The notes under the pieces: model-generated
Told to the model about the DNA's origin: nothing
Databases searched by the model: none
What the model saw: the letters and a program-made list of their open reading frames with translations, nothing else
Translations under genes and position numbers: made by a program
In this document: positions 35,828 to 45,680 of the stretch, piece by piece
How the letters are laid out: the number at the start of each line of letters is the position of its first letter
How positions within the stretch are numbered: position 1 is the stretch's first letter
Assembly (NCBI GenBank): GCA_947495975.1
Contig: CANMBE010000005.1
Span: 84,873 to 148,872 of the forward strand
Direction: 5' to 3'
DNA length: 64,000 nucleotides
From: Ignavibacteria bacterium
Lineage (GTDB): Bacteria > Bacteroidota > Ignavibacteria > Kapaibacteriales > Kapaibacteriaceae

Positions 35828-37872
35828 TAGCGCAGAGGAGTCTCCACCATAACTTCTACAGTGCGAGAATAGAACCGACTCTCGGGAGTAGTGTTGTCAT
35901 AGAGTGGAAGTCTTTCTCCAAGACCAACGATTGTTGCATTGGTTACACCCAGCGCACTGGCTACAGCCTTTGCGCGTTGTTCGCTCAGCTTCTGGTTGTA
36001 GTCGTCTGCGCCAGATCTATCTGTATAGCCAACAATTTTGACTTGTGCATTCGTCTTGATTCGACTCTTTATGTTGCTAACGATAGCCTGACTTTCAGAA
36101 GAAAGCTCGGACTTATCAAAAGCAAAAAGTATCAGCGAATATCTGTCAACAGTTTTGTCTGTTCCGCCTGAGCGCTTCTTGTCTTCGAGTGTGATTTCAC
36201 TCACAGGAATAGTCTTGTTCTCAGATGGTACGATGTTGCCAGTAGAATCTTGAACAACGAGCATGTATTCAATATTTCTCGTACCACGAGGAATGAATCC
36301 ACTTTGTTCTGCAACGCGCCAATCAACAGATGCCGGGATTGGATCCGCATCATGGAATGTGCGGATGATACGCTCGTCTTCTGAAACAAACACTGTCCAT
36401 GAAGAAATGGGTATCTGTGGATCGATTGATGGCATAAATCTCATACCAGTAGGCTCAAACACACGCATAGTGTCGAGCGAGGTAACAGACGATATAATGC
36501 TTGGATCTGAGGACGAAATCTCTACACGCCGGTTCTCGGCCTGTCCGTCCGTTTCAGTTGATTTGGATGGAGCGGCTGGTAATCCTCTCATCTCGGTTGC
36601 GATGCGATCAGCGTTGATACCCCACGTGTTCACGAGATATGACTTTACTGTGATGGCACGTTGTTGCGAGAGATTTCCTGCACTCTTGTCTTCTGTGTCA
36701 TCAGTGCAACCGGTAACCACGATTGATGCGTTTGGCGATTCGCTCATTCGCTTGCCGATAATGTTGAGCATTTGTCGGTATGTAACAAGAGCATCGAGGT
36801 TATAAAAGTTCTCAAGTGAATAATTATCTACCTGATCTTGCGATAGTTGATGATACCGCGTGGCAAGAGCTGCTGAGTTCTTATCAAAAAATACATATGG
36901 CAAAAGGGGTCGCACGCGAGTAGAAGCGAATTCTTCAATTCGCAGACCCTGCGATGAACTTGTGCGTCCATCTTCAGTGATCCCTGTTACCGTGATGTTA
37001 GAGACAAACGCAACACCAGGTGCATCCTTGGTAGGAAGTGGCGTGCGGCGTGCTACGTCATACAGCTGGTATTCATCAAGCGAGTCTTCAACGTCTGGTG
37101 GAACAAATGTGAGTGCAAGGCCAAATCGAATATGCTGCACCTTCCATGACACATCATTGACGAGATCAAACGGCGAAATAGTGAACAACAGTTCTGGGCT
37201 GAGGAACATTGTGCGATCAGTGTTCAACGGCAGGTCATACGAGGCGCCAAGTGTTAATCCCAATGCAAGGGCATTGACGGCAGCGATGTCGCCACTGACA
37301 ACATTGCGCGTACGACGTCCAGTTTCAAAGGTTCCATTGAGAGGCTGCACGAGTGTTTCACTCTGGTCATAGGTTGCGGCTACACGATATCCTGCCATGA
37401 TGCCGGCACGTAGCGAGAGATCGTCTGAAAGTTTATAACCCACCATAGGCTCTACACTCATTTGTGTAAATGAACCCGTCAGTGCATAATTGATTTCAGC
37501 ATTTGTCGTTGAGCCATCAGCAAGAACAACTGGCAAAATTTGCGATTTCGTCATGTCAACTGAATACGAACCGTAGTGCATACGCATGTCTAGCAGCCAC
37601 GTTGTGTTGATTGGTGTTATGTAGAGAATTCCCGCAAAGAAGCCAAGGCCTGTGCCGCCAGTAAACTCTGGACAACAATTTGGTACGTCCGGAAGTTGCG
37701 AAAACGATGAGCCGTGCATTCCAAGAGACACGTTACCGAATCCGCCAATTCGTGGCTTCTTCAATATGTCCGATGATTGGGCAACAGCTGAAGGAATTGA
37801 ACAACACGTAAGAAGAAGGATTACAAAGCAGTTTTGTGCTAGGCGCTGGAGTTGATTCATTGTCTTATACAT
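35827..37872 (-). CDS. OmpA-family outer membrane protein with two OmpA-like domains
   Basis: 681 aa. Signal peptide about 1-31. The N-terminal part (to about residue 260) is a beta-barrel-like domain with a CCPEFTGGTGLGF motif shared with the paralogue at 42306. Then a first OmpA-like peptidoglycan domain (VVTGCTDDTEDKSAGNLSQQRAITVKSYLV... AENRRVEIS) and a C-terminal one (LILFAFDKSELSSESQAIVSNI... IVGYTDRSGADDYNQKLSEQRAKAVASAL). Such proteins link outer membrane and peptidoglycan. It starts on the stop of the VWA/WD40 gene (TAATG). Two OmpA domains in one chain are unusual. Confidence 0.85.
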   Translation of the reverse strand: MYKTMNQLQRLAQNCFVILLLTCCSIPSAVAQSSDILKKPRIGGFGNVSLGMHGSSFSQLPDVPNCCPEFTGGTGLGFFAGILYITPINTTWLLDMRMHYGSYSVDMTKSQILPVVLADGSTTNAEINYALTGSFTQMSVEPMVGYKLSDDLSLRAGIMAGYRVAATYDQSETLVQPLNGTFETGRRTRNVVSGDIAAVNALALGLTLGASYDLPLNTDRTMFLSPELLFTISPFDLVNDVSWKVQHIRFGLALTFVPPDVEDSLDEYQLYDVARRTPLPTKDAPGVAFVSNITVTGITEDGRTSSSQGLRIEEFASTRVRPLLPYVFFDKNSAALATRYHQLSQDQVDNYSLENFYNLDALVTYRQMLNIIGKRMSESPNASIVVTGCTDDTEDKSAGNLSQQRAITVKSYLVNTWGINADRIATEMRGLPAAPSKSTETDGQAENRRVEISSSDPSIISSVTSLDTMRVFEPTGMRFMPSIDPQIPISSWTVFVSEDERIIRTFHDADPIPASVDWRVAEQSGFIPRGTRNIEYMLVVQDSTGNIVPSENKTIPVSEITLEDKKRSGGTDKTVDRYSLILFAFDKSELSSESQAIVSNIKSRIKTNAQVKIVGYTDRSGADDYNQKLSEQRAKAVASALGVTNATIVGLGERLPLYDNTTPESRFYSRTVEVMVETPLR

Positions 37873-40800
37873 TAGCGCACCACCTCGAAACGTTCAACGA
37901 TGCGTTGTGATGGAGTTGTCATTACCAAATAATACGAGCCATTAGGAATTGTTGTTAGGTCGATAGGGATGTACCATGCGCCCCCTTGCATAACTCTATC
38001 AGCGATGATAGATACAACGCGACCAGTAAGATCAACAAGTTGCACCGTAGTGCGTCCTGCTTCAATAGTTGTGAGTGCAGCGGTCGTAGAACCAGAAGCT
38101 GGCAGGGGAGCCACTCTTATTCCTGCACCAGCGGGCGCTAACTGAAAAAGTCGTGCTCCGCCTTCTCTACAGATGTCTGAGATAATCACGCCTCCATCAA
38201 CTCGTTTGATCTCAAGTGTGTCTGCAAGTACTAATGAATCGATGTGGATGGCAGACAACGTGTCATTTCCCCACGACGTGTTGAAGTGTAACGTGGTTGC
38301 CAAGGAATCAGTTGTTGGGATTTGAATAGTGATCGGTATCAAGCGCATACCATCGGGGCGGAACGTTCCCATCGGTGTTCCCGATGTGGGCGTAAGAATT
38401 GTTCCATTAACGAGTAGCTGCATATCGAGCTGTGTAACGCTCGTGCGATCAAAATTCACTTTGTTGGAAATGTAGACTGGCACGGCAACTTCCTGGCCTG
38501 TTGTTGCGCTTACCGTACTAATTCGAAGCGTAGCACTAATGTTACTCTTCACAGTTGCGATCATGCGAAGTGGCTCTGTGGTCCTACAAACGGAATCAAC
38601 AAAATTAAATGTGTTGTCATATGTAGTGCCAGCACTTCCTCCCAAAAAGCGAACAGTAAATTCTGATCGCGCACCTGGTTGCGTTACCTCAGGAAGAATG
38701 TTTTCTATGCTAAATCGACCAATCGTAATTGGATTTCGAGGCCATCGCAAAGCAACGGTACCGGTATTGAGAATGAGCAAACGCTCAAGCGATTCTTGAC
38801 CTTCTATGACATTTGAAAAATCCACGACTGTGCGCGACAATTCGAATCCAACTGAATCTCTCCGAGCTGAAATAGGCACCACGCTTCTACCATTAACGGC
38901 ATTAAGTGCGCTAGAGGCGAAAACAACTTTTGCATCCTTCGGTCCATTTGACGTTGGATTAAATGAGACAGTGAAGATAATAGACTCAGCAGGGTCAAGC
39001 TTTATCGGGAATGATGACGGTGGCGTGGCAGAAAACTCATTTGCATTGCGACCTTCAATGCCTGCGTAGTAGATCTGCATTTGCGTATTACCAATATTGC
39101 TAACCTGAACAGGTTGTGACCCGCCGACACTAACACATGGGTCAGTTGGGTACAACAATGCTATGGTGGTTGCGATTCGCCCGTCTCCCGTGCCTTCGCC
39201 ATAGAGCCGCACACGGATTGGCGCCCCACTTTGTAATTCGAGCACAAGCTCGGATGCAAACCGGCCAAAGTCTATCGGCTCAAATCGTACAACAATTGAT
39301 CGAGACTGACCAGGAGTAAGAGTGAATGCTCCACCACCAGACTGGATTGAAAACTGATTTGCCTGAGGACCATTGAGTGAAACAGTATTAACATTCACTG
39401 GCTGTGTGGCACCTTGAGGCATTCGAATATTGATGACCGTATCTACAACAGCCTGATTGGAAACGCGACGTCCATAGTTGATGACAACCGGAGAGATAAG
39501 GCTAGGATTAACACCATTGCCCGTCACACGCACGCGCACTATGCCTGTTCCCGTTACTACATCTATGTCTGCAGTTCGAGGGCCAAGTTGCGTTGGGACA
39601 AAAGAAACGTCGAATCGTAATGGTTCTGTAGAGGTAATTGTTGGTGGGAACGATGTTGTAAGCAGCCCAAAGTCATTAAGGTCTCCACTTACCATCGTAG
39701 CATTGAGAATACGGAGTGGTGCCAACCCTGTAGCCGATACAGCAGAAGCAATCTTATCCGTGCCAGAACCAAGAGCAACGTCTCCCATATCTATCGTTAG
39801 GGCAGAGGCTGCCGCTCCGATGATTTTAAAATCACCATCAGAATCATCTTGTACAGTTCCGATACCATCGAGTGTCCATATTCGCGCAGTAAAGTCTGTT
39901 GACGCAGAAGCAGCGCGCTTTCCATCAGGTGAAAAACGAGCGCCATAGACAAGTCCTTGATGGCCAGCTAATGAGGACTGCATTGCCATGTTGGATGCAT
40001 CATAGATTTTTGCAGTACCATCGCCGCTTGCGGCCAGAATGGTGTTTGAGCTTGAAAATTGAAGCCCAAGTATTGCCCCAGAGACAGGCTGACTTGTTAA
40101 AAGTTGAGCACCGGAGCTTGCGTCAAACAAACCAATAATAAAGTCCGTACCGCCGGCAGCAATTTTGGATTTGTCGCTACTCAATGCAGCTGCATAGATT
40201 TTTCCTTGTCTGCCTCCAGAGGAGCATGTTGTAATGATATCGAGAGTATTAACATCTCGCAGCGTAGCCTTCGTGCCTTCCGCTATTGCCATTACATCGC
40301 CACTTTGAGCAATATCTATATCATACACTGGGCCTTCTTCCACGATCTTTGAGAAGATTGGTAGCCAGGTTGATGTTGAAATCACTGTGATACCTCGGGG
40401 CGTGCCCACAAGAAGCTGTTGACCATTTGGTGTGAATGCTACGCTAAATGCAGTGCCTTCCACTTGAATCGTTGCAATTCGTGCACCGGAGCTATAATCC
40501 CAAACTCGGACGGTTCCGTCAAAGCTTCCTGAAGCAACAAACTTTGTGTTTGGCATTACGTCAAGCGACCAGACCCAATTGGTATGTAGGCCAACAATCT
40601 TAATCTGATTTCCATTGAATGCATTCCAGAGTCGGACTGTGCCGTCATGCCCACCCGTTATAACATTTTGCCCATCTGCAGTAAAGATTGCTGAATACAC
40701 CGGTTGATCTTGTCCCGACAAGACAATAATATTATTTGGATCGATAACCGTACGAGAGATGCGAATGCGAGCTCTATCAGAAACTGTTGGTCCTGGTCTC

Positions 40801-42191
40801 CACTTGTACGATAAGCCATTTGCAGCTTCGGTAAGGGGCTTCCAGTCTACCCCGCTGTTTGTGCTGAGCTCTAATCGAACCACTTCCTGCGGGAGGATAT
40901 TCGTCCATTGAATCACTGTATCAGTTCCGGCAACAAAGGTCTCTCCGCCATTTGGCTCTAACAGATGAATCAAGTCACCACGGAAAGGAGAACCCCCTCG
41001 CAATGTGATTTGAGGGAGATTGCATGTTGCAGATGTAAATGTCAATAATCCAATTCGCCCGTTGATAGAGCTAGGGGCATATTGAATTGTGAGATTGACT
41101 GATTGTTCTTTTCGAATCGTTAAGGGCAATGATGGCGGTGTAATGAAGCTATACTCAAGAGCCGACAACGAAAATGCGGTGATGATGACGTCAGCATTTC
41201 TTGCCGTTAACATGAGTGACCGGGTAACATTATTGCCACCTGATGGCTGTCCGAAGTCAATTCCCAGTGTTGATGCCTCAAGCACGCCCAAAACATTGTT
41301 TGGAATTTGATAGGACAGGGGCAGAGTGGTTGTACCAACTGTAAAAGCTACGCGCCTATCCAAAACGCAACTCGTGATTGAGGTCCAGGAAGCATTGCAG
41401 GCCGGGAACGTCTTGGCATCGGCTACATAACCACGAGCCCACGCTGTTGCGTCAGCCGTTGTGGAAATATTTTCTACCCATGCGCCACCGCTTGAGTCTG
41501 CAAGTCTCTTTAACTGATCGGTTGCGCGTGATTTAAGGCAGATTACATAGACGCGAATACCAAATGTTCGCGCAGTGCCAAGGGTTGTTAGAAGATCAAA
41601 CGTTGGGGCGCCATCGGTCATAAGTAAAAGAGCGCGGTTGTTGCGGGCATTTTGCAAATGGATCAATGCACCCATTGGCTGATTCATAAGTCCGTTTGTT
41701 AGGTTTATGCCACCGCTAGCACGTACGTTATCGACCACAGAAGTGTACGCGGTCTTATCTGTGGACATGCCATAAAGTAGGTTGGCTTGAGCATCGATTG
41801 TCACAAGACCAATCTCGTCAGACGTTGATGTTAACAGCTGGGATACACCCCGAGCTGCATTCTTCATAAGATCGATTCCAGTGGGAGAGCCCACTGTATT
41901 GGAAGCTGTAATGTCAAGCGCAACAAGGAGTGAGAGGTTCCTGCCAGACGTTGAGGGTTCACACGTTGTTGAAACAGTCAACGGCATTCCGTTTTCTGCA
42001 GCTGTAACGGCATTTGCTCCCAACGATTGAGGCATACCAGTAGCATCAAGGGCATAGATCTTGGCCTGAATATCCGGGTATTGGCGCGAATCTATACGTA
42101 TTGGGATGAACGTCTGAGCCGTTGCTGTGGTAAATGCTGAAACCGTTAGAAACAGCGACATACAGGCCAATGCGGTCTGTGGAAATCTCAT
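37872..42191 (-). CDS. Giant VWA / WD40 / ASH-repeat secreted protein with T9SS sorting domain
   Basis: About 1439 aa. Signal peptide about 1-26. Order seen: VWA domain (about 88-265; MIDAS-like LDITAS and MTDGAP), a first ASH/HYDIN-like domain (about 300-410), an EPNGGETFVAGTD segment (about 415-500), a seven-bladed WD40-type propeller (about 505-800; HDGTVRLWN, FDGTVRVWD, TDFTARIWT), then several choice-of-anchor-D/ASH repeats (about 815-1200) and a C-terminal tail ending IPNGSYYLVMTTPSQRIVERFEVVR, a T9SS sorting domain. The start at 42191 follows a good GGAGGG. The combination suggests a large extracellular scaffold or adhesin. It sits between two OmpA paralogues. Confidence 0.8.
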   Translation of the reverse strand: MRFPQTALACMSLFLTVSAFTTATAQTFIPIRIDSRQYPDIQAKIYALDATGMPQSLGANAVTAAENGMPLTVSTTCEPSTSGRNLSLLVALDITASNTVGSPTGIDLMKNAARGVSQLLTSTSDEIGLVTIDAQANLLYGMSTDKTAYTSVVDNVRASGGINLTNGLMNQPMGALIHLQNARNNRALLLMTDGAPTFDLLTTLGTARTFGIRVYVICLKSRATDQLKRLADSSGGAWVENISTTADATAWARGYVADAKTFPACNASWTSITSCVLDRRVAFTVGTTTLPLSYQIPNNVLGVLEASTLGIDFGQPSGGNNVTRSLMLTARNADVIITAFSLSALEYSFITPPSLPLTIRKEQSVNLTIQYAPSSINGRIGLLTFTSATCNLPQITLRGGSPFRGDLIHLLEPNGGETFVAGTDTVIQWTNILPQEVVRLELSTNSGVDWKPLTEAANGLSYKWRPGPTVSDRARIRISRTVIDPNNIIVLSGQDQPVYSAIFTADGQNVITGGHDGTVRLWNAFNGNQIKIVGLHTNWVWSLDVMPNTKFVASGSFDGTVRVWDYSSGARIATIQVEGTAFSVAFTPNGQQLLVGTPRGITVISTSTWLPIFSKIVEEGPVYDIDIAQSGDVMAIAEGTKATLRDVNTLDIITTCSSGGRQGKIYAAALSSDKSKIAAGGTDFIIGLFDASSGAQLLTSQPVSGAILGLQFSSSNTILAASGDGTAKIYDASNMAMQSSLAGHQGLVYGARFSPDGKRAASASTDFTARIWTLDGIGTVQDDSDGDFKIIGAAASALTIDMGDVALGSGTDKIASAVSATGLAPLRILNATMVSGDLNDFGLLTTSFPPTITSTEPLRFDVSFVPTQLGPRTADIDVVTGTGIVRVRVTGNGVNPSLISPVVINYGRRVSNQAVVDTVINIRMPQGATQPVNVNTVSLNGPQANQFSIQSGGGAFTLTPGQSRSIVVRFEPIDFGRFASELVLELQSGAPIRVRLYGEGTGDGRIATTIALLYPTDPCVSVGGSQPVQVSNIGNTQMQIYYAGIEGRNANEFSATPPSSFPIKLDPAESIIFTVSFNPTSNGPKDAKVVFASSALNAVNGRSVVPISARRDSVGFELSRTVVDFSNVIEGQESLERLLILNTGTVALRWPRNPITIGRFSIENILPEVTQPGARSEFTVRFLGGSAGTTYDNTFNFVDSVCRTTEPLRMIATVKSNISATLRISTVSATTGQEVAVPVYISNKVNFDRTSVTQLDMQLLVNGTILTPTSGTPMGTFRPDGMRLIPITIQIPTTDSLATTLHFNTSWGNDTLSAIHIDSLVLADTLEIKRVDGGVIISDICREGGARLFQLAPAGAGIRVAPLPASGSTTAALTTIEAGRTTVQLVDLTGRVVSIIADRVMQGGAWYIPIDLTTIPNGSYYLVMTTPSQRIVERFEVVR

Positions 42192-42305
42192 GGAACCCTC
42201 CGTGCTACCAAAGTGATACGCGTCGTTACCGAAACGAGGCACAATGATACCACAAACAGTCTGCTCCGCCAATGGTTACATTCCGTGGAAATATCCCCAG
42301 AATGA

Positions 42306-44297
42306 TTATCTGACTGGATTTACTAGTTCTATGACAACCGTGCGGTTAAAAGCACGTCCTTCAGGGAGTTCATTTGGGAAGGTTGGGCGGTCTTCGCCAA
42401 AACCCTCCACTACTGCATCTGGGATGCGTAAAAGCAGCGCTACTTCTTTCGCACGACGCAACGAGAGGTCTCGGTTGTATTCTTCTGACCCCATAACGTC
42501 CGTTGCACCAATAACCCTGACTTTTGTGCCTGTGCGCATACGAGAGCGCACGAATTCGATCAATCTGGCATTTTCTTGACTAACTGACACATCGTTGAAC
42601 TCAAAAAGTACGAGCTCAAAACGTTCAATCTGTACGTCGCCCAGCTGTTCGATGCGCTTGCGCTGTGCCGTCAACTGCTGAACCTCAATTGTATCGCGTA
42701 GCACTGAAACCTGCCCAAGGCTGTCAGTAGCTGTTAACGTGGCAATCATGGAGCTTCCTGTTAGCGTACGCGGGTCCCTTGAGAGTAGCTCCACGTCCGT
42801 TACTCTGTCAGCATTTTTACGTTTGTCGATATTGAGAAGCTGATTATCCTCTTGCATCAAAGAAAGTTGTGCCAAGCTCACACCTGCGGACGCAGATATT
42901 GTTGTCTCCAAACGCAGAGTTGAAGGGTCAACGGAAATGTCAACAGAACCAAGTGAGACTGGCCCAGTCAGAGCCGCATCAGAAGAGGAAATCTCAACGC
43001 GCCGGTTCTCTTGCGCCGCTAAATCGGCCAATTCGGGCCCGGTAGCCTTTGTAGGTCGCAAGGGGGTGTTTCGTACTGAAATCGTGATTTGGGAGCGGAC
43101 AACGCCAAATTCCACAAGGATGTCTCGTACGCGCTCAGCTCGTAATCGAGCCAGTTCTAGTCCATTATCTGTTGCCGTTCCTGCGGTTGTGCCAGCGATC
43201 TTGATTGTTGTGTTCGGCAGTTTCGAAGCTCGCTGTGCGATAATCGCCAATTCTCCATGTGCTGCCTCAAGAGGCGTCAGAGCGATTGTGTCTCGTATTG
43301 CTCTCTGGATACCGTCAACGTATCTCTGAGGTATGCTACTAGAACCATCGTCAAAGTATACATAGCCAAGGAGTGGATGCAGAGTTGTGACAAGTGTCTC
43401 TTCGATGCGAATCACTGGGTTGGGAATAACAGTGCCATCTGGCATCATTCCGCTTGAAGTGATGGTTAAGAGCGGTGGTGGAAATACCACAACAGGGGGT
43501 GGAGGTGGTACCTCGATAGGTGGTATTGGTAATGTCTCTGGTGGAGGGGAGGGGAAGAGTTGCCAACCAAGCGCTATGCCAAGGCGGACTTGTGCTACGT
43601 CCCACGCTACACCACTAGCTACGCCCGCGAGTGGCAGGTGAAAGGTTATCTCAGGGGTGAGGAACGTAGACCTGCCCCGCCCAATGGGAAGGACGTAGCG
43701 AAGTCCAGCTACAATGGTTGCTCTAACAGAAGATGCTTCTGGGATGTCAGCCTGCGTGTCCACCCAAATTCGGTCATCGCCTAGGTACGTCCCATAATCT
43801 TCTGGCTTTGTTAAGGTTTCTGTTTGATGAAACGACGTGGCTATTGTGACGCCAACTCTTGCACCTACGAGCAGATCTAGGCCATCAAAAGCTTGAAACG
43901 CAATGAGTGGTTCAAAACCAATACTTGAAAGTGACGCTGTTAGCTCGTGAACAAAAAGTGCATCTACCACTTTTGCTGTATCACGAAGGTCGGCAACAAA
44001 AGAGCCTTCCTCATCTGTCATCGAGCCACTTTCTGATGAGAAGGTAAGCCTACCCAACAAACGAAAACGCTCATTGAGCGCCAGGCCATACCAGCCTCCT
44101 ACATAAAATCCCATTCCAGAACCGCCGGTGAATTCCGGACAACACGATTGATACCGTCCGAGCTTTCCGAATGCAGCGCTGTGAATGTTGTATGAACCAC
44201 CCAATACGACACCCGCCTCATTCTGCGCACGCACATCAATTGTGCAGAGCATGATGAGAGTTAAGAGGGCAAAGGCAAAGCGGGTCAAAGAATGCAT
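42306..44297 (-). CDS. OmpA-family outer membrane protein, paralogue of 35827
   Basis: About 663 aa. Signal peptide about 1-24. An N-terminal barrel-like part carries CCPEFTGGSGMGF, the same motif as its paralogue. A proline-rich linker (PIPPIEVPPPPPVVVFPPP) leads to a first OmpA-like domain (TIKIAGTTAGTATDNGLELARLRAERVRDILVEF... ENRRVEIS) and a C-terminal one (LVLFEFNDVSVSQENARLIEFVRSRMRTGTKVRVIGATDVMGSEEYNRDLSLRRAKEV). The start at 44297 lies 7 nt after a minus-strand TATGTTCG box (44305-44312). Likely the first gene of the surface operon. Confidence 0.85.
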   Translation of the reverse strand: MHSLTRFAFALLTLIMLCTIDVRAQNEAGVVLGGSYNIHSAAFGKLGRYQSCCPEFTGGSGMGFYVGGWYGLALNERFRLLGRLTFSSESGSMTDEEGSFVADLRDTAKVVDALFVHELTASLSSIGFEPLIAFQAFDGLDLLVGARVGVTIATSFHQTETLTKPEDYGTYLGDDRIWVDTQADIPEASSVRATIVAGLRYVLPIGRGRSTFLTPEITFHLPLAGVASGVAWDVAQVRLGIALGWQLFPSPPPETLPIPPIEVPPPPPVVVFPPPLLTITSSGMMPDGTVIPNPVIRIEETLVTTLHPLLGYVYFDDGSSSIPQRYVDGIQRAIRDTIALTPLEAAHGELAIIAQRASKLPNTTIKIAGTTAGTATDNGLELARLRAERVRDILVEFGVVRSQITISVRNTPLRPTKATGPELADLAAQENRRVEISSSDAALTGPVSLGSVDISVDPSTLRLETTISASAGVSLAQLSLMQEDNQLLNIDKRKNADRVTDVELLSRDPRTLTGSSMIATLTATDSLGQVSVLRDTIEVQQLTAQRKRIEQLGDVQIERFELVLFEFNDVSVSQENARLIEFVRSRMRTGTKVRVIGATDVMGSEEYNRDLSLRRAKEVALLLRIPDAVVEGFGEDRPTFPNELPEGRAFNRTVVIELVNPVR

Positions 44298-44360
44298 GGT
44301 GGTACGAACATAGAGAATAGGATCTAGACGTATGTGTTGCAAGTGGTGAGAAACGTGACG

Positions 44361-45008
44361 TTACGATGCAGAGGGACAACAACTATTAACTGGACAAACG
44401 CCGCATTGAGGACGTCTTGCGATGCAGATTCGGCGTCCATGTGTAATGATGAGGTGGTTCATGGCATTCCATCGTTCTTTTGGCACGAGGTCCATCAGAG
44501 CAAACTCAATTTTAACAGCATCATCAGTGCCAACGATGCCCAACAGATTCATGATACGTGTTACGTGTGTGTCAACTGTGATACCTGGGATTCCAAAACA
44601 ATTTGATAGCACGCAGTTCGCGGTCTTTCGGCCAACTCCTGGCAAAGTAATAAGCTCTACTAGAGTTTGTGGCACCTGACTGTTAAACTCGGCGATGAGC
44701 TTCGTGCAGCAACCACGAATGTTTTTTGCCTTGTTCCTATAGAACCCTGTTGAATGAATATCCATTTCGAGTTCTTCAGCTGGTACATCAAGAAAGTCTT
44801 GTGGCGTATGATATTTCTTGAAGAGTGTTTTGGTGACAATATTGACCCGCTCATCCGTGCATTGAGCAGAAAGAATTGTTGCAACAAGGAGCTCAAATGT
44901 GGTTGTGAAGTCCAAGCCAACTCTTGCATCGGGATAGGCAGATACTAACTCGTCAAGAATTTTTACGAGCCGCGCCTTACGGTTCGTCTGCGATTCACGT
45001 TTGGCCAT
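44361..45008 (-). CDS. nth: Endonuclease III (DNA glycosylase/AP lyase)
   Basis: 215 aa. Helix-hairpin-helix LPGVGRKTA with the catalytic lysine K128, the catalytic aspartate D146 in VDTHV, and a 4Fe-4S cluster at the C-terminus (C195-x6-C202-x2-C205-x5-C211). Removes oxidised pyrimidines in base-excision repair. The start overlaps the GT2 gene by 14 nt. Confidence 0.96.
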   Translation of the reverse strand: MAKRESQTNRKARLVKILDELVSAYPDARVGLDFTTTFELLVATILSAQCTDERVNIVTKTLFKKYHTPQDFLDVPAEELEMDIHSTGFYRNKAKNIRGCCTKLIAEFNSQVPQTLVELITLPGVGRKTANCVLSNCFGIPGITVDTHVTRIMNLLGIVGTDDAVKIEFALMDLVPKERWNAMNHLIITHGRRICIARRPQCGVCPVNSCCPSAS

Positions 45009-45627
45009 AGGTATTCGTCAGGGTATCCATATCATCGCGATAATAGATATAGGTTGGATGATCAGTTCTGGCAATCACAGCCGCACGCTTTTCTGCACGC
45101 TCAAAAAATGCTGCGTCTTCGGCATACGGGATTTCGTCAAAGAGCCCAATTGTGTCAAAGAGTGATCTTCGGATGATAAACGTACCTCCAACCACACAGT
45201 CGTTGACATGAATTTTCGCGTCAGGGTTGTTCTTGTCAATCACCATATCATTCCCAATTACCCGCACGCCGCCATGAAGGAGTTGCACCGTTGGATAGGC
45301 AAGCAACATTGCCCGGCGAGACGATAGGTGATCTGATTCATATTCATCATCACTATCGAGAAACGTAACAAAAAGCCCCCTAGCCTCAGATACACCTCTA
45401 TTGCGTGCCTGTGCGGTACCCTCATGTTCTTTAGAGACATACCGAAATCGTGGGTCTGCCTCTCCGTACCTTTGTACGATATGCTCCGTTTCGTCTGTAG
45501 ATCCGTCATCAACAATGATGGCTTCCCAATCATCTTCCGCCTGGTACCGCAAGGACCGAAGTGCTCGCTCAATAATGTGAGCGCGTTGATACGTGCAGAT
45601 GATCACTGTAAAAAATGGAATGGTCAT
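44995..45627 (-). CDS. GT2-family glycosyltransferase
   Basis: About 210 aa. FFTVIICTYQRAHIIERALRSLRYQAEDDWEAIIVDDGSTDETEHIV, a DxD-like LDSDDEYESDH and a C-terminal acidic acceptor segment EIPYAEDAAFFERAEK are GT-A/GT2 hallmarks. Soluble, so probably acts on a nucleotide sugar at the inner face of the membrane. The ATG at 45627 follows 6 nt after a minus-strand TACTTTCG box (45634-45641). An upstream ATG at 45666 would run into the divergent rsmG region. Confidence 0.88.
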   Translation of the reverse strand: MTIPFFTVIICTYQRAHIIERALRSLRYQAEDDWEAIIVDDGSTDETEHIVQRYGEADPRFRYVSKEHEGTAQARNRGVSEARGLFVTFLDSDDEYESDHLSSRRAMLLAYPTVQLLHGGVRVIGNDMVIDKNNPDAKIHVNDCVVGGTFIIRRSLFDTIGLFDEIPYAEDAAFFERAEKRAAVIARTDHPTYIYYRDDMDTLTNTYGQT

Positions 45628-45680
45628 AAGCAACGAAAGTACGAACAGCGTGTGAGCGCAACACACCTTGGAGGCCGTTC

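Noticed and set aside
37872..42191. Idea that the WD40-containing giant is the T9SS component PorE.
   Set aside because: PorE has TPR and one C-terminal OmpA domain with its WD40 part; this protein has VWA, ASH repeats and a sorting tail instead.
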